Part shown: positions 1 through 11,196 of the stretch, piece after piece | Position numbering within the stretch: the first letter of the stretch is position 1 | Layout of the letters: every line of letters begins with the position of its first letter | Source: Dipylidium caninum | Lineage: Eukaryota > Platyhelminthes > Cestoda > Cyclophyllidea > Dipylidiidae | Assembly: GCA_017562135.1 (NCBI GenBank) | Contig: QEYB01001355.1 | Span: 186,001 to 250,000 of the forward strand | Reading direction: 5' to 3' | DNA length: 64,000 nt | Position numbers and translations under genes: made by a program | Notes under the pieces: generated by a model | Databases searched by the model: none | What the model saw: the letters and a program-made list of their open reading frames with translations, nothing else | Told to the model about the DNA's origin: nothing

Positions 1-1343
1 TAACCACCTACGCCTCCTCCACCCCATCGCCTCTCCGGCCCGTCCTGTCCTGTCCTGTCCTGTCCCGTCCCTCCCCGCCCCCTCCCCCCGTGGCCGCATG
101 CACGCGGGGAGGCAAACGCCCCGAAGGCGCAAATGAGATAGCGGACAAAAGTACAGAAGGCGTGACACACAAAACTGCACGTTCCAACTCTCGAGGGGAG
201 GCGACGTTGGCGCGAGTCGCTGGCCACCACCAGGGGCTGCTGTGCCGGCTCGGACACCGCGGTCAGGCGCTGGGGTGTTGCGTCCTCCGCCCCGCGGATT
301 GACCTGGCCGCGGAAGGGCGACGGGCTCGCACCAGGGTGGCTGCGAGTGTGGGTGGCTGCAGCTGCGGCTGCGGGTGGCGGCGGGTTGGCGGGAGGAGGC
401 AGAGGAGGCGGGCGACCAGACAGGACGAATGGAGAGGCGCCACCGGCTGACCGTGGTGAGGTGGGACGAGACGGGAGAGGCGAGGCGAGGCGGGGAATTG
501 CCACTAAACGCCCAAATCAGCCCACCCGTCTCTCTGACGCGGTTTTTAGCGTCGTGGGCCAACGAAACGCATGCAATCAAAGGGGACGGTGAGACGGAGG
601 AGAGACGAGGCAGCTCATGCTCCGCCGCCACTGTACCCGCAACCGCCACCAACGCCGCCACCAACACCGCCACCAGCGTCGCAGTGGAGGTGGACTGCGG
701 AGGGGCGAGCGAGCGAGGCGGCGAGTGCAAGTGAGTCTCACGCGATCGGGGTGGGAATTCGCCCAACTCGCTGTCTCCGGGCGCAGTGGCGACGACGCGC
801 CTGCGCCTCAAGCCACCGCCAACGCGATATTTGGCCACATCCGCCCGTCTCCCGTCTCCCGCCTCCCGCCTCACTCACACGCTGATTGCCCAACTCCTCC
901 GCTTCCTCCTCCTCCTCCTCCTCTTTCTTGCTCGTTTCCGCACCCGCCTCGCCCTCCCCTTCCCCCCTCCCCCCTCTTCCCCTCTTCCCCTCCCCCTCGA
1001 TGGCCAAGATTGCGAGGATTTTATGCCCCTCCCTGCCTCTGTCGCCCACTCGTGGGGGCGGTGGCGGCGATAAGGGCCCGTGGGGCACACCATGTCGGCG
1101 TGTCTGTTGAGCGGGTGAGGGAGCTTAGGAGAAAACACCAAATGGCTCCCTCCCCGTAATCTCCTCCACTGTGTCTACACATGAAGCCCGGACGCGCTGC
1201 GTTTGAGTGGCCCATCCCCTTCGCAGACGGTTTCCCTCCTAGTTCATCCTTTGCTCGGACGCCGACTGCAAGTGCGAGGAAGGCGGCCAGCGATACGCTA
1301 CGGATTTTCTTTCAAAAATGCCTCACAGATGGTAATGCGGAGA
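1..1343. other. GC-rich flank downstream of MYLIP, no gene recognised
   Basis: This stretch lies beyond the stop codon of the MYLIP-like gene. It is GC-rich and has several purine/pyrimidine tracts, including a CTC-rich run near 895-990 and a short CCTGT repeat at 45-65. Long open frames exist on both strands but consist of Arg, Pro and Ser translations of skewed sequence, with no recognisable motif. I see no convincing splice-bounded exon, tRNA or canonical AATAAA for the minus-strand gene. It probably holds the 3' untranslated region and intergenic DNA. Confidence 0.5.
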
Positions 1344-2054
1344 TTAGTACAAAATACCATGGACTAAGTCACTCGGCTCGCACCGATCGGGAGGGAAGTG
1401 GAAGAGGATGGATGGGAGTCTGACAGATTCCGGGTTGGAAGTACCGTTTTGCAGTGTCTGGAGTATCTTTGGTGTCTCTGAGAGCATCGGCCTCAGGGCG
1501 AGATACTCTCCATCGGGGTGGACAGAGCAGACGAGGTCGACGAGCCCTGCCTCTCCCGTCGGCATCTGCGGCGATGGCGGTGGAAGAAATCGAAAAGCGC
1601 CCCGGATACATTGTCTCCCCGCTCTCGGAGCCCCCTCCCCCTCCTCGTCGTCCGAGACGGATTCTTGCCCGCCTGCACCCTCCGCGTTCGCTTTCCACGT
1701 GCTCACTGACATTGAAAGCAACGGTCCTCCGTGGTCTCGGGGCACCGCCGTCCGTGACGGTGGCGTTGGAGGTGGGGGAGCTGGACGGATTGGGCGGTGA
1801 GCCCGGCGGCGGGCAGGGGGGCGGGTTCGGGGCAGAGAGAGGGTTTTCTCATTCTCGTCCTCGTCCCAGGGGAAGTAGCAGTGTTGCCGAATGTCAATGG
1901 ACTTGCGGCAGATGTGACAGTGGACGAGGCGCAGGCCGCACTCCTCGCAGCTCAGGTGGCCGCATGGCACGAAGACGCACTTTACCGGACGGTCCATGCA
2001 GACCCGGCACTTGGACTCCTCCTGCCGCCAGCGGTGGAGCATCTCGTGGACCTC
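1344..2054 (-). CDS. MYLIP: MYLIP/IDOL-like E3 ligase, last exon with RING finger and long tail
   Basis: The exon begins after a TTTTTTCAG acceptor and is open for 236 codons to a stop at the left end. Near its start (about residues 16-55) it encodes a C3HC4 RING: CRVC, then CGHLSCEEC, then CHIC. This is the arrangement in MYLIP, whose RING recruits an E2 enzyme to ubiquitinate lipoprotein receptors and myosin regulatory light chain. The short lead-in EVHEMLHRWRQEE matches the helix before the RING in that family. Unlike vertebrate MYLIP, which ends about 20 residues after the RING, this frame runs on for roughly 180 residues. The extension is first Pro/Arg-rich, then more normal in composition (for example GEAGLVDLVCSVHPDGEYLA). 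The FERM exons lie upstream at 5-8.6 kb on the same strand. The RING call is firm; whether all of the tail is translated is uncertain. Confidence 0.75.
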   Translation of the reverse strand, partial: EVHEMLHRWRQEESKCRVCMDRPVKCVFVPCGHLSCEECGLRLVHCHICRKSIDIRQHCYFPWDEDENEKTLSLPRTRPPARRRAHRPIRPAPPPPTPPSRTAVPRDHGGPLLSMSVSTWKANAEGAGGQESVSDDEEGEGAPRAGRQCIRGAFRFLPPPSPQMPTGEAGLVDLVCSVHPDGEYLALRPMLSETPKILQTLQNGTSNPESVRLPSILFHFPPDRCEPSDLVHGILY

Positions 2055-4060
2055 CTGAAAAAAGAGTTTGAAGTCCAAGAAATGCGCTGTCTGCTCAGAC
2101 GTGCCACCGCTCGCCGCGCAAAGCGACCACATTCGACGCTCAGCACCAGTCGCCCCGCAGGTCCAGTGGACACACACACACACACACAGTCCTCTGTTCC
2201 TCTGTCGCCCTTGACGCAACCCCAGGACGGCAGCTGCGTTACAGCGTCTCAACAGCGACCCGATTACAACTATTCTCTCCTCTTTCGGTTGATGACGTCG
2301 TCTCGAGGCTCTTGACGCAACCCCAGGACGACAGCGCCCGAGACGCGAACAAAGAGGAACCAAGAGAAAAAAATGGTGCACTCCGAGGAGAGAAGAAAGT
2401 GAGGGCAGGACGAGTTAGGCATTTCTCATTGTCTCTTCTCATGCTCCAAACTATGTCCACCACCCAATTTGCGCCATTCCGGTGGTTCATTTGGCGTCGA
2501 ACTTCATTCTCGCCCTGTGTGGTGTGGCCTCCTCTGTTCCGTAGAAGGCGGAAATTCCGCGAGAATCGAACCCATGCCACAATAGACGGCCTCATTAAGG
2601 CTGTAAATGGCATTTGCTGGTTTTCGGGGCGGTGGCCGCGCAACAACTGGCAGGTAACGTTCTTATTCTGCATATACGTGAAGCTGCCCCTCGCTTTTCC
2701 GCTCTTTCGTGTCCACGCACCAGGCGAGTGGCTGACGCGTGATATATGGTCTCAAGGTCGCGGCGAGAGCCAATCGCAGCGCTCGGAAGAAGGGTGACCT
2801 TGGGATAGCGCGTGGCTAGTCTGCGTCGGTACGTGATGTGCCACACGGTGAATGGGTAGAGAGAGAGAGGTAGACAAGCAATGGCTGAAAAATCGAGGAG
2901 GCACGAAAGCACCCAGTGAGTGACATCAAAATGGTCTCAACTCCACCTCAAAAAAGGGCTCCCCTCCGGCCAAACTGCAGTCGACTTTACGCACGCCTCC
3001 CGCCGCACGGGGGGGCCTTCACGCTGCCGCCTGGGAGCCGGTCCAGTGGGGAAGCAACACACTTAGCAAGGCGGGCGAGCAGTCTTACCAAAGTCTGGGC
3101 TCTGGGTGAACCGTTTTGCCGGGGGCTTTGGGAGTTCCACCGCCGACCTGACACAGCAGCGCCCCCTCAGGCCCGCCCTCACCCCAAACCAGGCCGGTGG
3201 TTGTGCCGGCGCCGGGGGCTGCGACACGGGCCCGAGAGGCAGTCATACGCGCGGGTGGAGGGCCCCTATGCCGCAGCCACCGCCCCGCCCCCCGGCGCCG
3301 GCGGGGGGGTGGTGGTGGACGGACAAAAGGCTGTGGCAAATTGTCCCGTCCCAGGTGCGCCACGAGGGCCGAGTCTGTCCAGGCGTCACGCGGCCAGCCG
3401 AGAGCAGGTTCAGGCGAATGGTTTCGCCCTGGCGGACCGGCAACACCGGGGCCGCTGAGGGCTTTTCCCATCCGCTTTCGCCGCTACACGGGGGAAATGG
3501 CGACTGACCGCCTGGAGACGCCAGTGGTCGTGCGGACATGATTTATGTAACCCCATACATGGGCACAGAGTCGGGACAACCATCTGTCGTCCGTGGTGTC
3601 CGCACTTCCGCCTCGGCGGCATGGCGAGAAGACCGCGCCCACGGCTCTACCTGCAGGCGGCGGCGATAAATTTGTGTCGCGTTCGCAGGAGCTTCGGGGA
3701 TGGCGCAAGGAGGGCGGCGACAGGCGACCTTGTCGGGGAAGAAAGACGGAAAAACTGGATTAGGCGGGGGCAGACCGCCAGATCGAGGGGGGTGTGCGAG
3801 GCCGCGGCCGCCCCTGCGGCGTGCCTCCAGCCGCGTGGTGCGAAGGCACCGCACCGCACCGTCTGCCGGTCCGCCACACGGCCAGTCGCAGTCCTACGGT
3901 GGTGCTTGCAGGAGGAGGGTTTGAACAGGTCTGCTCATCAGCGGACTCCTCGGCGCGCCCACAGTCAGACCGCTTTGCTGCCCGCAGGGTCTGGCAAGAG
4001 CGCCGGCCGGGGGCGCGAAACTTTGTGGCGCCCTACTTATCCAAATGAAGACCCAACTTA

Positions 4061-4107
4061 GAGGAGGTGGAGGAGGAGGAGGAGGAGGAGGAGGAGGAGG
4101 AGGAGGA
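4061..4107. repeat. GGA trinucleotide repeat
   Basis: About 15 near-perfect GGA units follow GAGGAGGTGG. It lies in the presumed ~2.9 kb intron between the FERM and RING exons of the MYLIP-like gene. Translations across it give only poly-Pro, poly-Gly or poly-Glu shadows, so I do not treat it as coding. Confidence 0.9.
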
Positions 4108-4692
4108 CGGAGAGTAGAACTGCGGAGATTATGAAAATGGAGTTCACTTTGTTGGGACGACTCACCTCCCCGCCCCCCAGCTAATAGGCCCATCCTTAGT
4201 GCAGTAAGGGGGAGGTGAGGAGGCCGAGGACAAGATCACCGCCGCGCGCGTGGGGGAGAAGGTGGAGATGAGAGGAGGGGACACCATTCACGAGCGCCCC
4301 AAAAGTGGGAATTTTCTCGAGGCAACACTAATCCTCGTTGTTTCAAACGGGCGCAGACGAGGGCGAGCAATTCGGTACAGGGAGGAGGAGGAGAGACATT
4401 GCGACTGCCGCCCTCGTTTAATCTTCCCTCCCCCCCCCCACCCTACCCGCGCGGAGGAGGCGTCTCGACTGGAAATGCTACTCCGAGAATAAAAGCGCTC
4501 GGAGGAACGAGGAAAATTCGGGCTGGAAGTGATGTTGCTCACGGTGCAATCGCCTAATGCTTGAGAGTGGGGAGACTGGTGTCTGCTGGGGGCGACACAG
4601 GAGTTCTGTCGGCCTAGAAAATTGTTGCCAAGGGCGGAAAACAGTTGAGCCGCCGCACGCAGGTGAGCGCTTTTGTCGAAAAGTGGACTTTG

Positions 4693-4720
4693 CAACAACA
4701 ACAACAACAACAACAACAAC
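4693..4720. repeat. CAA trinucleotide repeat
   Basis: Nine CAA units, read as poly-Gln or poly-Asn on the plus strand. It is in the same intron-sized gap of the MYLIP-like gene. No neighbouring splice signals support it as an exon. Confidence 0.9.
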
Positions 4721-4941
4721 CGGCAGACCATTCGCGAAAGAGAGGTCAGACAGAGGTGGAGGCGCCCTTTCCCAGGACCCGTCGAGCCCGCCACTCGCCC
4801 CAAACTGCGTTCCACCGTCACCTACTTTTTAGCTACTTTTCACCCAATTTTGCGGTGGAATCTGCCCGAACTCGGCCCCGCCACTCACCTCCTCCGCACT
4901 GGCTACCGAGTCACTTTGCGAGTGGCGCGGCGTGGCGCGAT

Positions 4942-4986
4942 GGAGGGAGGAGGAGGAGGAGGAGGAGGCGGCGGCGGCGGCGGCGG
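4942..4986. repeat. Compound GGA/GGC repeat beside the last FERM exon
   Basis: A run of GGA units passes directly into GGC units. On the minus strand it reads as poly-Arg then poly-Leu, and lies immediately downstream of the exon starting at 5171. The true exon end is therefore probably just before or within it. Such tracts are length-variable, so it is also a likely place for assembly error. Confidence 0.85.
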
Positions 4987-4989
4987 GCA

Positions 4990-7900
4990 GCGGCGGTGAG
5001 GTGGCCGAAGGCTTCGGGGTGCTGCGAGGAGACACTCGCTGACTGCCCCGCCTCCGCGTTCAGCGCGCCCAGCGAGGTGGTCGAGGCTTCGGTGGCCGCG
5101 TGGTAGAGGTTGCGTCTCGCGCGGTCGTGCACCTCGCGACTGGTGTAGCGCACGTCGAAGGTGTATTCACGAGCTGGAGGGAGAGAGAGAGAGAGAGGAG
5201 GCGCGAGGCAGTGAGAAAGTCACTCGGCCGGCTTACTCAAAGTGCCCGTCCGAGTCTCAGCAGGGGGGAATAGGAAATCTTTGACTAGGCGTTCGGTCGG
5301 CGCGATCGAGTTTCGTAACAGGCTAGGAAAGGAAAAAGTGCTCGACGGCACCTACGAGTAGCGTGACGGGCAGTTCCGAGCTCCGTTTTAGTGTCCAACG
5401 CATAAAAAGTTCAATTAACTCGGCTGCAGAGCCGCTGAGCACCCAAATTTAGCAACTTGAGACTGCATTAAAGCGATAACTGGCGGTGTCGCGCGGAGCT
5501 CCAAACGCCCACAAATCGCGTCTGATCAGACGCCTCCTCCCGCCCCAACATCGGCCGCAGAAGCGACGATTCCGAGGCGAAACCTGCGGCGTTCATTAAT
5601 TAAGTCCGACGAGAGTCCCACTTGACGATGGAGAGGCGGCAGAGAGGGAGGCAATCTCCGCTGCCAGTCACGAATTCCACGTGCCCGCGGGGAAAGGAGG
5701 ATGTGAGTCTCTGCTCTACCGTGTGTGTGTGGGGGGGGGAGGAGAGAGAGGGAAGTGGGGGAGCGGAGGGGAGGGGGCTCAACTTACTCCCGTTGTGGTC
5801 AAAGATTGTGGACAAGGTGAGCCCAGGGTTGGTGCGGTTGAGCACGTCCTCGCGGACATTGTCGCACCAGAAGAAGCAGTGAAGCTCCGTGATGGAGCGG
5901 TAGAGGCAGTCGGCGGAACGCTTGTTGGACAACTCGTAGTTGCGCATCTTCACAGAGCCGTCGTCCTCCAGCAGGTTCAGCGTCACCACGCGACCCGCTA
6001 TTGTCACCGTCTTAAAACGGCAGTAGGGGAATCTAATGAACGGCAAGACGAGAGACACAGTTAATAAACGGCCGAGGAAGTCGTCTTGCCCAAATGAGCT
6101 CTTGGAAAAAAGGCGTCCGAGCCCCTGCAAACGTGGACGGGGTGGGGACAATCAGGTGTCGGTGGAAGAATCCGGACGCAGTCACGAAAATTTGGCGCCT
6201 CGGCGTGGTGAGGTGAAGTTATAATCCGAAAAGTTACCATTTTGACAGTTCAGTGCATTTCGGCCGCTCACCGGCCACAGATGCACTTTAGTCGGATAAC
6301 GTGGAGGTAGGAAATAAAGGCGGTTGCGGTGCCCCGAACCGGTCACGCATCCGCGCGTCTATCGCCGCTCGTGGACTCGAATCACGAATTCGGAAAATTC
6401 AGAGGGAGGACGGGGGAGGGCGGCGCCGACTCGGCCACTCGTCTTCCCCGTCCCACCTCCGTTACCGTGGAAAAAGCGAGCATCTGTTGGGACATTTTTA
6501 TACGGGTATATCACATGTAAAAAGGGGACGAGCGGGTCGCATTACCTCTCGACGAAGGTGAAATCCAGCTGACATAAGGCCACATACTCTGGGCCCACGC
6601 CCATAAGGAGGCGGTGTCCGAACATGTCGAGGATTTGGTAGAAGTAGACGCCGTAGGCGGGCACCTCCTCGTGGGCAATGCGCAGCAACTCGTACTCCGC
6701 CGCGCGCACCACCAGTCCCGTCAGTTGGCGGTGGTAGGTGGCGGCCATGGAGAGGACTTCGTGGGGCATCTCGGCACGGCGATCTGACCAGAAACAGGCG
6801 TATTTACAAGGTGTGGTGTCGGGGTTGAAGACGCCGAACTGAACGTAGGTCATGAGGGCGATGAGACGCGCTTGCAACTCGAGCGAGGTCTCGGCGTCCC
6901 AGAGGCCCAGTTTCAATTGTTGCACGGCGTTGAGGTAGAATTGATGCCTGCGCGGAGGGAGGGAGGGAGGGAGAGAGGGAGGGTTCAATGAGGTTTCCTG
7001 GCGCTTTGAGCAAATCGGCGACACGGAAGAGACGACTTTTGGAGTGTGGGCATCCACTTAGTAAGGAAGAAAGAGGGGAGGAGAACAACCGATGCACAAG
7101 TGATTGCGGAGGCGGATATACGGGAGCAGGACCCGGAGAATCCACCGTGGGGCAACGAGGAGACAGGGCCTGGAACAACTTCCCATCCTCCCAATCTTGC
7201 AGCAACCTTCAGTCCCTTTAATAAACGGCGTTGGGGAGGTGAAATGGGGCTTGAGGAACGCATGGAGGGCAGGAAACGCGAGAAAGATAAACTCCCAGCG
7301 AAACTTAGACTGTCTGTGAGAATTTTCCCACCGTTGCTCAGAACGACGCTCTCAGACAGTGGCTGGAAGAGCTCGTCCCGCGCCCCACAACCCGAAACCT
7401 CAAAAGGTTCACGCGCTAATGGGAAGCAGGAGATGCCGGCCAGTGTGACCGCCCGGCATGCTGACAATAAACAGACGGTGGCGATTTGATTGGCGCGTCG
7501 TGAGTCGGGCTGAAAGGTCAGACTCGCGGTGTACCAGGCCCATCCGGCGGCCAACCGACACGCTTCGCGGCCGCCCACGGGGGGAGGCCAAAGGGCCCGG
7601 GTATGCAAAACCATTGCCGGAAAAGGCGTCCGGAGCCATAAATATCTGCCTGGTTGGGGGAATCCGAGCCCGTGACGGCGTTTCTAATCTGCTGCAGGAA
7701 TCCCTGAATTTTAGCGATCAAGTATGAGTAAGATTGGCCCAGTGCTGGCGAAAGAAGCCCCTCGCCGTTTAGTGGGACATGGGAGTGGGAAAAACTCCAC
7801 GCCAGGCCGACTTCCACCCTCCAGAAAGGCATATTTACAAAGTACACTCTAATGGATCGCAAGATGGAGAAGGTGAATGTTTAAGCTCAGTCACGTGAAA

Positions 7901-8600
7901 AGGAGCGCAAAAGGCGTAGGCACCTTTCTTTGTGTAATTTTGGCCAATCACAATACTAGTTGCGGGCTTAACTTCAAAATAAAACAGAGCTTTAGAATTA
8001 GACAGAAGGTAATAACATGACCTTGTGGGAGGGCATGAAAATATAGTAAATCTAGCCGGGAAGTTAATTAGTTGGAAGGGCCACAAAAGCACTCACTTGG
8101 TTTCTTCCCTTACGAGGTCGTAGGGAGGCACAAAGTACTTGACCTTGAAGAAGAGTTTGAACGGGGAACTACCGGGAATCTGTTTGGCCAGGCGATTTCG
8201 CATGTTAAGCCAGATTAGATCACCTTTCGAGAGGGCATATTGCAGACCGAAGTAGTCCGCTTCGTCCTGAATGCCCAGCAGTGTGCAAACCTGGAAGAGT
8301 TCGACAAAAGACAGTCAGGAGGGCGGCCCAGTAGAATCACGTCGGGATAGAGAGAGCAGATACCTTGTTCAAGACTTCTTGACCATCTGCCTTAGCATCC
8401 ACATCGATGTGCAAAACGACATTGTCAGGTTGGGTGACAAAACAGGTAAGCAAACTATTAGAACTGCCTTGTCGATGCGTTTCCGAGTGGCCTCTCAACT
8501 TGGAACGATTCAGAGCATCTGCCCGGTGTGCCAGGGCCATTTTTGCAACAATTCCATCCAATGCTGTGCTCTGCAGACGGGGAAGGATCGAATGAACCAC
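4990..8600 (-). CDS. MYLIP: MYLIP/IDOL-like E3 ligase, FERM-domain exons
   Basis: Phase-consistent exons on the minus strand are about 8600-8364, then 8290-8097, 6947-6546, 6032-5788 and 5171 to near 4990. In order they encode the F1 lobe (FVTQPDNVVLHIDVDAKADG, then DEADYFGLQYALSKGDLIW and KVKYFVPPYDL), the helical F2 lobe (HQFYLNAVQQLKLGLW, LIALMTYVQFGVFNPD, GVYFYQILDMFG) and the PH-like F3 lobe (YRSITELHCFFW, YTFDVRYTSREVHDRARRNL). The order and spacing match MYLIP/IDOL, where FERM binds receptor tails and the RING acts on them. The start is uncertain: an ATG-like position near 8600 is open, but family members begin close to the FVTQPD segment, so a 5' exon may be missing. The last FERM exon runs into a GGN repeat, so its donor was not fixed. 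At least one exon linking FERM to RING is unseen, because the phases do not join directly. Confidence 0.82.
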
Positions 8601-9469
8601 TGCATTCTTGTTTCCAGTCTAAGTTGCTGCAAGTAGCCAATCAGTGCGGTGACAAGCGATAAGACGATTGGTTCAATGCCTATTGGTCCATCAGTTTTGT
8701 GACCAATGGGAGCAGAGTCAAATAGTGGCTTGCTTATTTGTCCTCAAACGGTCACCGCGTCTCACCTTTTTAGCACGTCTTAGGCCTTTCTGTCGAGCCC
8801 TACGGAGTGGAGTGAGACATTTCTGATCTTCTTTTTACCAGCGGCAACTACGATACGTCAGCGCCTATTTGTTTTGGCAAAGGAGTCGAAAGATCTCGAG
8901 GAAGTGGTCGTCTCGGGCGAGTTTTGTGAATGAATGGAGTACTTTGGAGTGGTTATTTGCTGTTAGGTTGGTCGAAAGTGAAGACAGCATGTTTTGAGGT
9001 GAGACGGAGAAGGAGAACGAGTGAGGAAAGGGGTTGAATTATAAGCGTGTTGAGAAACCTGGGTCGAAGTTGTTACTTGCACGAAATAGTCAATAGACCG
9101 ATCGATAACGACCGCATTACGAAGGGGAATGTGGGGTTTACGAAAATCGATATATCGCGTGGGTGGGCTCCCCCGTGGCCGATCGATTCGGCCGCCCGCC
9201 ATTCCCTCAAATCTGCGAGCAACCGAGAGGAGTCAGGTTGCGGTGCTCGGTCATTTCCTTAAACATCAAAGGTACAATTGACGCAATCATGACTGTTTAT
9301 TTATTCATTTATTTGGTTAACCGTAATTTTGTTGAGGCATTCTCTCGTGCGTAATCTCTGAGTCGGCATTTTTCCTCTTTTCTTTCCGCCTCCTCGTTTC
9401 TCCGGCAATTTCCCTCCCTCCCCCCCCCATTCGCGGATGCGGGTCTTGTACGTCGTTGCCAATCCCCCA

Positions 9470-9518
9470 TCCACCCATCCATCCATCCATCCATCCATCC
9501 ATCCATCCATCCATCCAG
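9470..9518. repeat. ATCC tetranucleotide microsatellite
   Basis: About a dozen perfect ATCC units preceded by imperfect ones. The open frames over it (repeats of Met-Asp-Gly-Trp on the minus strand) are artefacts of the repeat. It is a plain microsatellite in intergenic DNA. Confidence 0.95.
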
Positions 9519-10516
9519 TTAACGAGCCCACGGAGGTTGAGACGACGCCCCTTTCTTTCGCGGAAGGGAAATCTAATAGTGGCGACCTGATTGCCTCTGC
9601 GTGGTGGCATTTCCGAAGGGCAAATCAGCCTTTTCTCGTGTTGAATACCATGTAGTTCAAATCGCGATCATGTGATGGCAGTGGTTTACTCTGGTGGAGC
9701 ACAAGAAAGCATTTTAGGCGTCTTGTCACCCAATTCCAGCTGTTTGGAGGGTAGGTGATCAGAGGTGAACCTTGGGCGACGCGTAGTTGTCTGTTTTTTG
9801 TTCAAAAAGTTGGGGGGCATTACGAGTGGATTCAAAGTCCACTCGACCGAGAAGGCTCATTCCTCCGCTCCGCCGCCCTCCGGTCCGAGGCCTCGTGCGG
9901 GGCGAATGAATAAGATGTTCCAGGCTGCCAAACAGGCGACTTTTGCGCCTCTTTGCCACGTTCCCACAGCATCGCTCGGCTTGTGCCTTCGCCGACGCAG
10001 CGAACGGGATCTGCGGAGGCTGGTGAAGTTTTTTTCCCTAGGAGACCAGCCAGCATGACACGATGCGGGACAAGTGCAAATGGTGCAGGTGAGGAATGCG
10101 AAGTTGTCCCCTTCGGCCTCACCTCGAGCTCCACCAACTTCTTCACGGGGAAGTCGCATTTCTTCTCCGCGCAGCGACTTCCCCCACGGAGACGTGGGTG
10201 TTTCAGCCAGGCGCTCACACGGGCCCGATGCACTCGGTGGCGCGGAGGAGCGAAATCTCCCCCCTAACGGCAAAGAATCGGCGGCGACGCTTTCGCCTTG
10301 GCGTGGGGGCTGGCCACGCGGAGGCTGGGCGAGCAGAGCGACCTCGGCCCCAGCGGCTTCGTCGGCCACACAGTCTCCCCCGGCCAAGGGAAGGGGAAAG
10401 GAAGGGCCGTGCGCCCCAGAGCCGGACCTTCGCGCACCTGCGGCACATCGCTCCCGGCGGTGAGTGGTGCGTGCCGTGGAAATGCGACTGGATCCGCAAC
10501 CGGTGACGGCACTCGC

Positions 10517-11196
10517 CGGTTGACCCGCAAAACCGCCTCGGGATCGGTGAGTCCAGTCTCCCCACCGGGGGGGGGAGGGGGAAAGGGGGTTTAATGAGGG
10601 AAACCCCCCTAGTGTGAAGGAGATTATTGAGCAGACACGAGGGCAAGCACGGCAGTGTGACTGAACAGGCCACTAAAAAACCAGCAACACGATGGAGTTT
10701 CACCGACGATTGGCAGTGCAGTGCCGATGCAGCTCCCGCCTGTCGCCCCTTGTCCGTCCGCTCGCTCTCGTGTCCGCGGCTCCACGCCGCCTTCCATTCC
10801 TTCCTCCTCCGTCGTTCTCGTCGAGGCCTGCCGTGGCCTCACTCGCCCACTTCGGTCCACGGTCGCGCCTGCCCCACCTCCCGACCGCCAGGGCTCCTGC
10901 TGCGCACTGTCTTCCCGATGCCTGTGAGGCGTCGTGTCATCAGCATTGCAGACGGCGCGTTGCGATCCCTTCCGCTGATGGTGGCCTTCCACGAGGGGCC
11001 TCCACGTCCTCGACCCCCCAGCCGACGTGTTCGCACGCGTCTCCACCCCCGCGAGCTCTCCGTCTGCTCCGCGCCCGACCGCCCACCCGTCAACAGCATC
11101 GATGTCGCCTGACTTCAGGGCGGACTATTTCATCCGACTATCCGCGGAACGTCCACACGAAAATCCTCGCTGGAGGGCGTCGCGCTGACTTATTCT
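10517..11196 (+). repeat. Diverged ~0.6 kb interspersed repeat, arm A
   Basis: This segment matches, in opposite orientation, 14410-15023. Landmarks in order are GCCGGTTGA, AAACCGCCTCGGGATCGGTG, a GTGTG..GAGATT.TTGAGCAG block, GGCCTCACTCGCCCACTTCGG, GTCAACAGCATCGATGTC, CGTCCACACGAAA and GTCGCGC. Identity looks high in blocks with gaps between them. No reverse transcriptase or transposase motif is visible. It could be a non-autonomous transposon or a diverged segmental duplication. Confidence 0.7.

Noticed and set aside
263..1159. Long Arg/Pro/Ser-rich frames on both strands in the first kilobase.
   Set aside because: Composition follows GC-rich simple sequence, frames overlap on both strands, and no domain or exon signals were found.
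2500..2640. A GGTTCGATTC B-box-like motif on the minus strand suggested a tRNA.
   Set aside because: The flanking bases do not form acceptor, D or anticodon stems, and the T stem pairs poorly.
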